NCBI GenBank assembly: GCA_964001305.1
Contig: CAXFAI010000008.1
Span: 1-64,000 of the forward strand
Direction of reading: 5' to 3'
Length of the DNA stretch: 64,000 nt
DNA from: CAJXMH01 sp964001305
Lineage (GTDB): Bacteria; Bacteroidota; Bacteroidia; Flavobacteriales_E; Vicingaceae
Below the pieces are notes generated by a model. That model saw nothing but the letters and a program-made list of their open reading frames with translations, was not told where the DNA came from and searched no databases. Shown piece by piece: positions 14,169 to 23,990 of the stretch; the first letter of the stretch is position 1; each line of letters begins with the position of its first letter. The translations under genes and the position numbers were made by a program.

Positions 14169-17100
14169 ATGTCAAATAATAAGAAATATTGGAAAGGAGT
14201 TGAAGAATTACATGATTCTCCATCTTTCAAAGAATCCAAGAATAAAGAGTTTAGCGAATATCTTCCTGTTGAAGACTTTTTGGGAGATAAAAACCTTTTA
14301 GAAGATTCAAAAACTTCGAGAAGAGACTTTTTAAAGTATTTAGGATTTGGTGTTACTGCTGCATCTTTAGCAGCTTGTGAAACGCCTGTAAATAAGGTTA
14401 TTCCTCATGTTGTTAAGTCAGACAAGGCCAATCCAGGTGTAGCAAATTACTTTGCTACTTCTTACTTCGATGGTTTTGACTATTGTGACATTGTTGTAAA
14501 AACAAGAGAAGGAAGACCTATTCGAATTGATTCAAATAAGAAATCACCTTTAACTTTAGGTGGAATTAATGCAAGGGTAAATTCATCGGTATTGTCTCTT
14601 TATGACGGTAATCGGTTGAAATCACCTAGCATAGATGGTCAAGAAACAGACTGGGCGAATTTTAACAGCAAGATTAAATCAGAATTAGCTTCTGTTTTGG
14701 CTTCTGGAGGAAAAGTTAGAATCTTGACAGGGACAGTTTTAAGTCCTTCTACAGCTAGACTTGTTTCAGAGTTTGTAGCGGCTAATGAAGGAGCTGATAT
14801 TAAGCATGTGACTTATGATTCAGTTTCTTTGAGTGGTACTCTTGAGGCTAATAAAGAAAGTTTTGGTCAAGCAGTGCTACCTACTTATGATTTGTCAAAA
14901 GCAAAGTCAATTGTAAGTATCGGAGCAGATTTCTTAGATCGTATGCCAGGTTCAATGCAATTGGAGCATCAGTACGTTAAAGGAAGAAATCCAGAAAACG
15001 CTTGGATGTCAAAGCACTTTCAATTTGAAAGTACCATGTCGTTGACAGGGTCTAATGCAGATGTTAGAGTGCCGGTTAAGCTTTCTGAGCAAGCGAAAGT
15101 AGTTTTAGAGTTATACAATTATTTAGCTTCAAAAACTGGAGGTGCTTCATTAAAGTCAGTAAAGTCAGCAGTAAGTGATAAAGTTAAAATGGCTGGGGAT
15201 CACTTGTTAGCAAACAAGGGTGAATCAATTGTTTTATCTGGCTTAAATGATAAGAATGTTCAAATAGTTGTGAATGCCATTAACAATTTACTTGGTAATT
15301 ATGGTAAAACAATAGATGTAAACAACCCATCATATTTACGAAAAGGCATTGATAGTGAGGTTGAGGCCTTATTGTCAGAAATGAAAAGTGGCTCAGTAGA
15401 TGCTTTGATCATTAATGAAGCAAACCCTGTGTATACCATGCCAGCCTTTGCGGAATTAATGGATAAAGTAAAAACAAAGATTGTTTTTGCAAATAGAAAT
15501 ACAGATACAGCAAAGAAGGCAAATTATGTTGGAGCTACTCCCTTTTATTTGGAGTCTTGGAATGATGCCATGCCTTCCAAAGGGTATTACGCTTTAACTC
15601 AACCAACTATTAATCCACTATTCAATACGATGCAATTTCAAGATTGCTTATTAAGTTGGATGGGGAAAGAGGAAACGTATTACGATTTTATCAAGAAGAA
15701 CTGGGAGGAAACTTTATTTTCTAAGCAAACGAAGTCAGTTTTATTTGAAGATTTTTGGGTAAATAGTTTACACGAAGGATACTTTAAGCCTGCTATTTCC
15801 GAAGAAATAGAAGCAGTTTCTTTTGCTGCTGACTTGAGTGCTGCATCTGCTGCACTTGCCGCTTCAAAAAGTAATGATTGGGAGGTAGAATTCTACACGA
15901 AAGTGGGAATCGGAGATGGTACATTGGCGCACAACCCTTGGTTGCAAGAATTACCAGACCCAATAACTAAAATGACTTGGGACAATTACTTGTTAATGAG
16001 CCCTGCAGATGCCAGAGAACAAGGTTTTGCAACAGAGTATGGCGAGCAAAAAAATGCCAGTACAGTTAACCTTACCATTAATGGTGTTTCTTACGAAGAA
16101 GTTCCTGTAATTGCAATGCCAGGTCAAGTTCGAGGAACTTTGGCTGTTGCTTTAGGTTATGGACAAACAATTGGTAAAAAGAATACAGAAATTGTAGGGA
16201 TTAATTTCTACCCATCTTATAAAGGTAAAACATACTCAACTGATGTAAGTTTTGAGGCTACCGGTAACGATTATCAAGTAGCAACTACTCAGACTCATCA
16301 AACCATTATGGGTAGAACTTCAATTGTTAGAGAGACTGATTTTGCTACCTTCAAAAATGGTTCAAAAGACGATTACAATCCCGAACATATTTTGGCCACA
16401 CATGATGGGCCAAAAAATGTAACTGAAATTGACCTTTGGGCAAAACATCCGGTAAGAAAAGTAGGTCATCACTGGGGAATGAGTATTGATTTAAATGCTT
16501 GTACAGGATGTGCTGCTTGTGTTACTGCTTGTCATGCTGAAAATAATGTTCCAGTTGTAGGTAAAGATGAAGTTAGAAGATCTAGAGAAATGCACTGGTT
16601 GCGTATTGATAGATATTTTAGCAGCAATGAAGCTGATGTTGAGGCACGCAACTACACTGCCATGGAAACTCCAGAAGAGAATCCTCAAGTAGTTCATCAA
16701 CCAATGATGTGCCAGCATTGTAACCATGCTCCATGTGAAACGGTTTGTCCAGTAGCGGCAACTACACATAGTAACGAAGGCTTAAATCAAATGACTTATA
16801 ACCGTTGTATTGGTACAAGATATTGTGCTAACAACTGTCCTTACAAAGTGAGAAGATTTAACTGGTTTAGTTACCAAAATTTAGACAAGTTTGCAGATTT
16901 CAATCCATCTCAAGACGATTTAGGTAGAATGGTCTTAAATCCTGATGTTACTGTAAGAGCAAGAGGGGTTATGGAGAAATGTAGCATGTGTGTTCAGATG
17001 ATTCAAGAAACGAAATTGGCCGCTAAGAAAGATGGTGAGCCGGTTAAAGATGAAGATGCACAAACTGCTTGTTCTTTAGCTTGCTCTGCCGATGCGATTA

Positions 17101-17231
17101 TCTTTGGTGATTTGAATGATGTAGAAAGTGAAGTTCGAAAAAGATCTGAGAATAATAGAGCATACAGAGTTATAGAAGAAGTAGGAACTGATACGAATGT
17201 CTATTATCAGGTAAAAGTTAGAAATACATAA
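14169..17231 (+). CDS. actB: Alternative complex III subunit B, iron-sulfur/molybdopterin-like protein
   Basis: A 1020-residue periplasmic subunit. Near residue 50 is a Tat-type motif, SRRDFLKYLG, followed by a lipobox-like LAAC, so it is probably a Tat-exported lipoprotein. Residues about 80-720 resemble a molybdopterin oxidoreductase that in ACIII carries no cofactor. The C-terminal 250 residues form a PsrB/NrfC-like ferredoxin domain with the cysteine groups CTGCAACVTAC, CQHCNHAPCETVCP, CIGTRYCANNCP, CSMC and CSLAC, enough for four iron-sulfur clusters. It sits 21 bp after actA. The fusion of both domains in one chain is standard for ActB. Confidence 0.95.
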   Translation: MSNNKKYWKGVEELHDSPSFKESKNKEFSEYLPVEDFLGDKNLLEDSKTSRRDFLKYLGFGVTAASLAACETPVNKVIPHVVKSDKANPGVANYFATSYFDGFDYCDIVVKTREGRPIRIDSNKKSPLTLGGINARVNSSVLSLYDGNRLKSPSIDGQETDWANFNSKIKSELASVLASGGKVRILTGTVLSPSTARLVSEFVAANEGADIKHVTYDSVSLSGTLEANKESFGQAVLPTYDLSKAKSIVSIGADFLDRMPGSMQLEHQYVKGRNPENAWMSKHFQFESTMSLTGSNADVRVPVKLSEQAKVVLELYNYLASKTGGASLKSVKSAVSDKVKMAGDHLLANKGESIVLSGLNDKNVQIVVNAINNLLGNYGKTIDVNNPSYLRKGIDSEVEALLSEMKSGSVDALIINEANPVYTMPAFAELMDKVKTKIVFANRNTDTAKKANYVGATPFYLESWNDAMPSKGYYALTQPTINPLFNTMQFQDCLLSWMGKEETYYDFIKKNWEETLFSKQTKSVLFEDFWVNSLHEGYFKPAISEEIEAVSFAADLSAASAALAASKSNDWEVEFYTKVGIGDGTLAHNPWLQELPDPITKMTWDNYLLMSPADAREQGFATEYGEQKNASTVNLTINGVSYEEVPVIAMPGQVRGTLAVALGYGQTIGKKNTEIVGINFYPSYKGKTYSTDVSFEATGNDYQVATTQTHQTIMGRTSIVRETDFATFKNGSKDDYNPEHILATHDGPKNVTEIDLWAKHPVRKVGHHWGMSIDLNACTGCAACVTACHAENNVPVVGKDEVRRSREMHWLRIDRYFSSNEADVEARNYTAMETPEENPQVVHQPMMCQHCNHAPCETVCPVAATTHSNEGLNQMTYNRCIGTRYCANNCPYKVRRFNWFSYQNLDKFADFNPSQDDLGRMVLNPDVTVRARGVMEKCSMCVQMIQETKLAAKKDGEPVKDEDAQTACSLACSADAIIFGDLNDVESEVRKRSENNRAYRVIEEVGTDTNVYYQVKVRNT

Positions 17232-17256
17232 ACAATATTGCTTAAAACTAGATAGA

Positions 17257-18636
17257 ATGCAGCAAGAAGCAGCGATTAGAGAACCCTTAATTCTAGGAGA
17301 AAAGACATACGGTCAAATCACCGATGATGTAATGGCTCCTGTTGTAGGAAAAGCCAACCGATCATGGTGGATCGTATTTGGAATATCAGCAGTTATGGCC
17401 CTTTGGGGTATCGGTTGTATCCTATACTTATTAGGAACTGGTATTGGAACTTGGGGACTAAATAAAACTGTAGGTTGGGCATGGGATATTACCAACTTTG
17501 TATGGTGGGTAGGTATCGGACATGCTGGTACTTTGATTTCAGCAGTATTGTTGTTGTTCAGACAAAAATGGAGAATGGCAATTAACCGTTCTGCTGAAGC
17601 AATGACCATTTTTGCCGTAATGATGGCTGCTGTATGGCCAGGTATTCACATGGGAAGAATTTGGTTAGCCTATTTTGTATTCCCATTGCCAAATCAATTT
17701 GGTTCACTTTGGGTAAACTTTAACTCTCCACTTCTTTGGGATGTATTTGCAATTTCAACTTACTTTTCAGTTTCCTTAGTGTTTTGGTATATTGGATTAA
17801 TTCCTGATTTTGCAACTATTCGTGATAAAGTAACTCAAACAGTTCCGAAGAAAGTATATAGTTTATTAGCTTTTGGATGGACTGGAAATGCGAAAGCTTG
17901 GAATAGATTCGAAGAAATTTCATTGGTGCTTGCAGGTTTAGCAACTCCACTTGTATTTTCGGTTCACTCTATTGTATCGATGGACTTTGCTACTTCAGTA
18001 ATTCCGGGATGGCATACAACAATTTTCCCGCCTTACTTCGTATCGGGTGCTGTTTTCTCAGGATTTGCAATGGTTCAGACTTTGTTGATAATTATGAGGA
18101 AGGTAATGGGGTTAGAAAATTACATTACTATCAAGCATATTGAGTACATGAATATTGTAATCATTGTTACAGGATCTATTGTTGGTGTAGCTTATTTAAC
18201 AGAGTTATTTGTTTCTTGGTATTCAGGAGTTGAATACGAGGCTTATGCCTTTATCAATAGAGCAACAGGGCCTTATTGGTGGTCTTATTGGGCAATGATG
18301 ACTTGTAATGTTATTTCGCCACAAGTATTTTGGTTTAAGAAGTTAAGGACTAATATCATGTTTACTTTTTTCATGTCAATTATTGTAAACATTGGTATGT
18401 GGTTCGAAAGATTTGTAATTATTGTAACCTCTCTTCACAGGGATTACTTACCATCAAGTTGGACCATGTTCCACCCTACGTTTGTTGATATTGGATGTTT
18501 TATAGGTACCATCGGAATATTCTTTGTTTTGTTTTTATTATTCTCAAGATTTTTCCCGGTATTACCATTAAATGAGTTAAAAACCATTTTAAAATCTTCA
18601 GGAGAGCAGTACAAAAAAGCTGACCAAGAACATTAA
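17257..18636 (+). CDS. actC: Alternative complex III subunit C, NrfD-like quinol subunit
   Basis: A 459-residue integral membrane protein of the NrfD/PsrC family with about ten transmembrane helices. Family features include the N-terminal lead-in before the first helix, histidines in membrane segments (GIGHAGTLISA, IHMGRIW) and the HSIVSMDFA segment. In ACIII this subunit forms one of two related membrane domains and hosts the quinol site facing the iron-sulfur subunit. It begins 25 bp after actB and 10 bp precede actD. Related in fold to actF downstream, showing the usual duplication within the operon. Confidence 0.95.
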   Translation: MQQEAAIREPLILGEKTYGQITDDVMAPVVGKANRSWWIVFGISAVMALWGIGCILYLLGTGIGTWGLNKTVGWAWDITNFVWWVGIGHAGTLISAVLLLFRQKWRMAINRSAEAMTIFAVMMAAVWPGIHMGRIWLAYFVFPLPNQFGSLWVNFNSPLLWDVFAISTYFSVSLVFWYIGLIPDFATIRDKVTQTVPKKVYSLLAFGWTGNAKAWNRFEEISLVLAGLATPLVFSVHSIVSMDFATSVIPGWHTTIFPPYFVSGAVFSGFAMVQTLLIIMRKVMGLENYITIKHIEYMNIVIIVTGSIVGVAYLTELFVSWYSGVEYEAYAFINRATGPYWWSYWAMMTCNVISPQVFWFKKLRTNIMFTFFMSIIVNIGMWFERFVIIVTSLHRDYLPSSWTMFHPTFVDIGCFIGTIGIFFVLFLLFSRFFPVLPLNELKTILKSSGEQYKKADQEH

Positions 18637-18646
18637 TTATAAGATA

Positions 18647-19174
18647 ATGGCAGACAATAAAGTAATATACGCTACTTACGACGACGATACTGTCTTGTTA
18701 AATGGAGCAAAAGAATTAGTTGCAAAAGGCATTCACATTCGTGATGTATTTTCGCCTTTCCCAATCCATGGCTTAGATCCAATCATAGGGATAAAGCAAA
18801 CTCGACTTGCAATTTGTGCATTTATTTATGGCTTAGTAGGTCTAACCTTAGCTTTATCAGGTATGTACTACTTCATGATTGTTGATTGGCCTATGAATAT
18901 TGGTGGTAAACCAAACGATTTCTTTTATCAGAATATTCCAGCATTTGTGCCTATTTCATTTGAATTTACAGTTTTGTTAGCTGCACATGGTATGGCATTA
19001 ACGTATTTCATTAGAAATTGGACTTTACCTGGAGTTAAGGCAAGAAATCCATATCCTTATACCACAGATGATAAGTTTGTGATGGAGATTCACCCTTCCG
19101 ATAGTCATATGACTGAAGAAGAAGTAGAGCAGCACTTAAGTCAAACTGGAACAATTAAAATTGAAGCTAGATAA
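18647..19174 (+). CDS. actD: Alternative complex III subunit D (DUF3341)
   Basis: A 175-residue DUF3341 membrane protein with a short cytoplasmic N-terminal domain and two membrane helices, about 62-85 and 103-125. The motif FSPFPIHGLDP near residue 35 is typical of the family. ActD packs beside ActC in the complex and has no cofactor. It lies in the middle of the operon, and its stop codon is 10 bp before the actE start chosen here. Confidence 0.93.
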   Translation: MADNKVIYATYDDDTVLLNGAKELVAKGIHIRDVFSPFPIHGLDPIIGIKQTRLAICAFIYGLVGLTLALSGMYYFMIVDWPMNIGGKPNDFFYQNIPAFVPISFEFTVLLAAHGMALTYFIRNWTLPGVKARNPYPYTTDDKFVMEIHPSDSHMTEEEVEQHLSQTGTIKIEAR

Positions 19175-19184
19175 TTCGGGAATT

Positions 19185-19847
19185 ATGAGAATTAAGAAGA
19201 ATATAGTATATACCGTTTTCATCGCCTTAGGTTCTTCATTGGGCTTAAGTTCTTGTGATGACCCTAATAGTCCGGGAGTTGAATACATGCCAGACATGTA
19301 CCGTTCTCCTGCTATTGAAGTATATGTAGATTATGAATTTTCAGACTCTGCAACTGCAAGATTAACTCCGTCAAATTCAATTCCTAAGGGTTACAAGCCT
19401 TATGTATATCCTAATACAACCGAAGGATATGAATTAGCGGGACAAAATTTACAAAATCCCCTCCATCTTACTGAAAAGACTATTAAAGAAGGCAAGGCAT
19501 TGTATAATTCATTTTGTGCCCATTGTCACGGTCCAAAGGGAAAAGGAGAAGGTTCTATTCAGAATGCCATTTATGGAGCTGTTCCTTCTTATGCTGATGA
19601 GCTTCCAAATAGAAGAGGTGGAAGGGCAATGAAAGATTTGACCGAAGGACATATTTATCATACCATTATGTATGGTTTAAATGCAATGGGACCTCACTCT
19701 AGCTTAATTCGTGAGCAAGATCGTTGGAAGATTGTAGCTTATGTTCAAACATTGCAAGGAAAAGACCCATTAAACTCTGATGATACGAAAGTTGAAGAAG
19801 GAGAAGAAATGGCTATGAATGAAGACAATACAAATCAGAATAATTAA
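19185..19847 (+). CDS. actE: Alternative complex III subunit E, monoheme cytochrome c lipoprotein
   Basis: About 220 residues. I choose the ATG at 19185, which gives a lipoprotein leader ending SLGLSSC. The longer frame starting TTG at 19161 overlaps actD and adds nothing recognisable. One haem site, CAHCHG, lies in a cytochrome-c domain (about 100-200), with the distal ligand methionine probably in the MYGLNAMG segment. The tail is rich in E, D and N. ActE is the likely exit point for electrons to the cytochrome oxidase encoded three genes later. Confidence 0.93.
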   Translation: MRIKKNIVYTVFIALGSSLGLSSCDDPNSPGVEYMPDMYRSPAIEVYVDYEFSDSATARLTPSNSIPKGYKPYVYPNTTEGYELAGQNLQNPLHLTEKTIKEGKALYNSFCAHCHGPKGKGEGSIQNAIYGAVPSYADELPNRRGGRAMKDLTEGHIYHTIMYGLNAMGPHSSLIREQDRWKIVAYVQTLQGKDPLNSDDTKVEEGEEMAMNEDNTNQNN

Positions 19848-19858
19848 TCGCTGAAGAG

Positions 19859-21049
19859 ATGAATTTTATATTTACTAAAAAAGCACGTATATCTTTTTCA
19901 ATTCTGATGTTAATCGGAGTTATCGCGGCTGTATACGGTTTTATGACGGATCATACACCACATCACAATCGATTTTGGGCTAACCTTTTAATTAATGGAT
20001 TCTTCTATTTTGCAATTAGTTTAGGAGCATTATTCTTTTTGGCTTTACAATATGCAACAGAAGCCAGTTATATGGTTGTATTAAAGCGTGTCATAGAAGG
20101 TATATCACAATACATCTATGTAGGTTCAGCTATTTTAATAATTGTTTTCCTTGGAGGAACTTTACATTGGCATCACCTGTACCATTGGATGGACCCAGAA
20201 GTATTCGATATTAACTCAGAACATTATGATAAGATAATTGCAGGAAAGGCAGCTTATTTGAATCAACCTTTCTTTTGGATAAGAACGTTGTTGTATCTTG
20301 GAGTTTGGACATATTTCGCTAAGTTGTTTAGAAAGAGATCTTTGTTAGAGGACCAAGAAGGAGGCTCAAAAATTCATTTTAAGAATATGTCCTTAGCAGC
20401 CATATTTCTAGTGTTCTTTGCATTTACATCTTCTACTGCAGCTTGGGATTGGATTATGTCAATTGATACACATTGGTTCAGTACTTTATTTGGTTGGTAT
20501 GTGTTTTCAGGAATATGGGTGAGTTTCATGATATTCTTTGTATTGATCACTATTTACTTAAAATCAAAGGGCTATTTGCCACATGTTAATCAGAGTCATA
20601 TTCATGATGCTGGAAAATGGATGTTTGCGATTAGCTTCCTATGGACATACTTATGGTTCTCACAATTTATGTTGATTTGGTATTCAAATATTCCAGAAGA
20701 AGTAACCTACTACATTACTAGAATTAAAGATTTTAAATGGTTGTTCTTTGGAGTGTTCTTCACAAACTTCTTGTTCCCAATGGTCATTTTAATGGCTAGA
20801 GATGCTAAAAGACAGATTGGATATTTGATAACTGTTGGTGTTATCATATTTGTAGGACATTGGCTAGATGTATACATGATGATTGTTCCGGGAAGTGTAG
20901 GTCATTTGCATTTTGGATTTATGGAAATTGGAATGTTCCTTGGATTTTTAGGCTTGTTTTTATTTATCGTATTTAATGCTTTTTCTAAAGCACCATTAAC
21001 GGTAGAGAAACATCCATTTTTGGATGAGAGTAAACATTTACACATTTAA
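19859..21049 (+). CDS. actF: Alternative complex III subunit F, second quinol-type membrane subunit
   Basis: A 396-residue polytopic membrane protein of the ActF family, distantly related to NrfD, with about ten helices. Recognisable segments include TLHWHHLYHW near residue 100, STAAWDWIMSIDTHWFST near 195 and MVILMARDAKR near 305. It starts 11 bp after actE. In ACIII it lies opposite ActC in the membrane and may take part in proton or quinone handling. Confidence 0.93.
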   Translation: MNFIFTKKARISFSILMLIGVIAAVYGFMTDHTPHHNRFWANLLINGFFYFAISLGALFFLALQYATEASYMVVLKRVIEGISQYIYVGSAILIIVFLGGTLHWHHLYHWMDPEVFDINSEHYDKIIAGKAAYLNQPFFWIRTLLYLGVWTYFAKLFRKRSLLEDQEGGSKIHFKNMSLAAIFLVFFAFTSSTAAWDWIMSIDTHWFSTLFGWYVFSGIWVSFMIFFVLITIYLKSKGYLPHVNQSHIHDAGKWMFAISFLWTYLWFSQFMLIWYSNIPEEVTYYITRIKDFKWLFFGVFFTNFLFPMVILMARDAKRQIGYLITVGVIIFVGHWLDVYMMIVPGSVGHLHFGFMEIGMFLGFLGLFLFIVFNAFSKAPLTVEKHPFLDESKHLHI

Positions 21050-21082
21050 TTGACTGCTTAGTAAAAGAAAAAAGATAATAGG

Positions 21083-22141
21083 ATGATGAATTTGTTGATC
21101 ATATTAGCGATAGTACTAGGAATTATTGCTTTGTCGAAGGTTGTTAAAGTGCTTGAACAAGCTAGTTTCGCAAAAGGGGAGAATACGTATGAACCTAATG
21201 CGAAAGAAAATAAAATGCAAGCTTTATTAATGCCCTTGTTCTTGATTGCATATTTTGCCTTTGTAGCTTGGCAAGTAATCGCATGGGGAGATAGAATGTT
21301 ACCTATTGCTGCTTCTGAGCATGGTTTGATTGTAGATCAATTAATGAATACTACATGGATAATTATTATCCCAGTATTTATCGGCACTCATATTTTACTT
21401 TTCTATTTTGCATGGAAGTATGCCTACGATAAGAATCGAAGAGCACAATTTTTTGCACACAGTAACAAGCTTGAAATGCTGTGGACAGCTATTCCAGCAT
21501 TAGTGCTTCTAATCCTTATTTTATATGGGTTAAACATTTGGAATACCACAATGGAGCCTTTAACAGCTGAAGACGATCCAATTGAAATTGAATTATATGC
21601 GAGACAGTTTGATTGGACTGCCCGCTATCCTGGTGAAGATGGAAAATTTGGAGCAGCGAGTGTTCGTTTGATTGAAGGAGTGAATATGCTAGGTCTTGAT
21701 TCTACTGATCAAAGCGCATGGGACGATAAATATGTAAAGGCTGAATTTCATATTCCTGTTAACCGTCCAGTACAATTTTACTTTAGATCTCAAGATGTGA
21801 TTCATAGTGCTTACATGCCTCACTTTAGAGCCCAAATGAATTGTGTACCTGGTATGACAACACGATTTAATTTTGTTCCAAATATGACCACTGTTGAAAT
21901 GCAGGAACATTTAGGTGATCCTGAGTTTCAATATCAATTGGTTTGTAATAAAATTTGCGGTGCTGCTCATTATAATATGGGTATGCAAATAATAGTAGAT
22001 AGTGAAGAGGATTATAAAAAGTGGCTATCTGAACAAAAAGTATTTTTAGAAGTTGAAGGTAATACAGCTGAAGTTTCTGAAGAGATTCAGCAAGTTGAAA
22101 ATGAAATTATTGAAGAGGCGACACAAACGTCTTCTTTGTAA
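21083..22141 (+). CDS. coxB: Cytochrome c oxidase subunit II
   Basis: A 352-residue subunit with three N-terminal hydrophobic segments, one more than the classic two-helix hairpin (about 1-20, 50-70 and 95-115, 135-155). A periplasmic cupredoxin domain follows. The dinuclear CuA ligands are intact: H in QDVIHSAYMPH, and CNKICGAAHYNM, which supplies both cysteines, the glutamyl-carbonyl-position residue, the histidine and the methionine. No cytochrome-c domain is fused, so electrons must come from a separate carrier or directly from ACIII. The acidic tail (about 325-352) is low complexity. The gene is 33 bp after actF. Confidence 0.95.
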   Translation: MMNLLIILAIVLGIIALSKVVKVLEQASFAKGENTYEPNAKENKMQALLMPLFLIAYFAFVAWQVIAWGDRMLPIAASEHGLIVDQLMNTTWIIIIPVFIGTHILLFYFAWKYAYDKNRRAQFFAHSNKLEMLWTAIPALVLLILILYGLNIWNTTMEPLTAEDDPIEIELYARQFDWTARYPGEDGKFGAASVRLIEGVNMLGLDSTDQSAWDDKYVKAEFHIPVNRPVQFYFRSQDVIHSAYMPHFRAQMNCVPGMTTRFNFVPNMTTVEMQEHLGDPEFQYQLVCNKICGAAHYNMGMQIIVDSEEDYKKWLSEQKVFLEVEGNTAEVSEEIQQVENEIIEEATQTSSL

Positions 22142-22170
22142 AATATATTGAGCAATTAATTAGATAGGAA

Positions 22171-23934
22171 ATGTCAGCAACAGCACATCATCACGATAAC
22201 GATTTTTTATTTAAATATATCTTTAGTACAGATCATAAAATGATCGCTAAGCAATTCTTTATTACTGGTTCTTTTATGGGGCTAATAGGAATGCTGATGT
22301 CTGTAATCTTTAGATTGCAATTGGGATATCCAGGAGAAAGTTTTCCTTTCCTTGAAAGTTTTATAGGAGATTGGGCACCTGGTGGAATATTATCTCCAGA
22401 TAAGTATTTAGCACTTGTTACTTTGCATGGAACCATTATGGTATTCTTTTTACTAACTGCGGGATTAAGTGGGACCTTTAGTAATCTTTTAATTCCATTA
22501 CAAATTGGAGCTAGAGATATGGCATCAGGCTTTATGAATATGCTTTCATATTGGTTTTTCTTCTTGTCAAGCTGTATCATGATTGCCTCTCTTTTTGTAG
22601 AAGGTGGCCCTGCTTCAGGAGGATGGACAATTTATCCTCCATTAAGTGCACTTCCAGACGCTATACCAGGTTCAGGAATGGGTATGACTTTGTGGATTGT
22701 GTCAATGGCCTTATTTATTGTTTCTTCTCTTTTAGGAAGTTTGAATTATATCGTTACTGTTTTTAATTTAAGAACGAAGGGAATGACTATGACAAGAATG
22801 CCTCTAACAATTTGGGCTTTCTTAATCACTGCGGTTTTAGGTGTTTTATCTTTCCCTGTTTTATTCTCTGCAGTATTACTATTGTTTTTCGATAGAAGTT
22901 TTGGAACAAGTTTTTACTTGTCGGACATTTACATTGCAGGACAAGCTTTAGAAGTTGAAGGTGGAAGCCCTATCTTATACGAGCATTTATTTTGGTTCTT
23001 AGGTCATCCTGAGGTTTATATCATTTTATTACCTGCATTGGGAATTACCTCAGAGGTTGTAGCTACAAGTTCAAGAAAGCCAATTTTTGGTTATAGAGCA
23101 ATGATCGGTTCTATTTTGGCAATTGGATTTATTTCTTTCTTGGTATGGGGACATCACATGTTTGTTACCGGAATGAACCCATTCTTAGGAGCTGTATTTA
23201 CATTTACAACTTTATTAGTAGCCATACCATCTGCGGTTAAGGTATTTAACTACTTAACCACACTTTGGAAAGGAAACATCAAGTTTACCCCTGCTATGCT
23301 TTTTGCTATTGGACTTGTTTCAACCTTTATAACTGGTGGGCTAACCGGAATCATTCTAGGGGATTCTGCATTAGATATCAATGTTCATGATACATACTTT
23401 GTTGTAGGTCACTTCCATATCGTTATGGGGCTGTCTGGGACATTCGGTATGATTTCGGGTATTTATCACTGGTTTCCGAAAATGTTTGGACGAATGATGA
23501 ATAAAAGCCTTGGTTTTGCTCACTTTTGGTTAACAATCATTACCGCCTATGGAATATTTTTTCCCATGCATTTCTTAGGTTTAGCAGGCGTTCCAAGAAG
23601 ATATTATGCGAATACTGAATTTCCAATGTTTAACGAAATGTATGATATCAATGAGTTGATTACAGTATTTGCTATTTTAGCCGCAGCTGCTCAAGGAATC
23701 TTTATTTTCAATATCTTCTATAGTATTTTTAAAGGACCAAAGGCACCTCAAAATCCTTGGGAGTCTACTACATTGGAGTGGACAACTCCAGTAGAACATA
23801 TTCATGGAAACTGGCCTGGAGAAATACCAACTGTTCATCGTTGGGCATACGATTACTCAAAGCCAGGTTTTGAAGAAGACTTTATTCCTCAAACAGTTCC
23901 ACTTAGAGAAGGAGAAGATGGCGATGGCCATTAA
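22171..23934 (+). CDS. coxA: Cytochrome c oxidase subunit I
   Basis: A 587-residue haem-copper oxidase subunit with about twelve helices. Catalytic motifs are present: LHGTIMVFF (haem a ligand), FWFLGHPEVYI (CuB histidine cross-linked to tyrosine), WGHHMFVTG (two CuB histidines), and HDTYFVVGHFHIVM (haem a3 and haem a ligands). The GHPEVYI motif places it with A-type oxidases. It is the last gene of the operon and is followed by a strong terminator. No subunit III gene follows it in the operon. Confidence 0.96.
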   Translation: MSATAHHHDNDFLFKYIFSTDHKMIAKQFFITGSFMGLIGMLMSVIFRLQLGYPGESFPFLESFIGDWAPGGILSPDKYLALVTLHGTIMVFFLLTAGLSGTFSNLLIPLQIGARDMASGFMNMLSYWFFFLSSCIMIASLFVEGGPASGGWTIYPPLSALPDAIPGSGMGMTLWIVSMALFIVSSLLGSLNYIVTVFNLRTKGMTMTRMPLTIWAFLITAVLGVLSFPVLFSAVLLLFFDRSFGTSFYLSDIYIAGQALEVEGGSPILYEHLFWFLGHPEVYIILLPALGITSEVVATSSRKPIFGYRAMIGSILAIGFISFLVWGHHMFVTGMNPFLGAVFTFTTLLVAIPSAVKVFNYLTTLWKGNIKFTPAMLFAIGLVSTFITGGLTGIILGDSALDINVHDTYFVVGHFHIVMGLSGTFGMISGIYHWFPKMFGRMMNKSLGFAHFWLTIITAYGIFFPMHFLGLAGVPRRYYANTEFPMFNEMYDINELITVFAILAAAAQGIFIFNIFYSIFKGPKAPQNPWESTTLEWTTPVEHIHGNWPGEIPTVHRWAYDYSKPGFEEDFIPQTVPLREGEDGDGH

Positions 23935-23955
23935 TATAATATAACTTTAAATTGA

Positions 23956-23987
23956 ATGTCCTTAATTTCGTTAAGGACATTTTTTTT
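23956..23987 (+). terminator. Terminator of the actABCDEF-coxBA operon
   Basis: A perfect 10-bp stem, ATGTCCTTAA/TTAAGGACAT, with loop TTTCG is followed by seven T. It lies 22 bp after coxA. It ends only 4 bp before the TTG start of the next gene. Confidence 0.9.
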
Positions 23988-23990
23988 ACA

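Noticed and set aside
22233..22580. 115-codon frame opposite coxA
   Set aside because: Shadow of the oxidase coding strand; no start context or domain.
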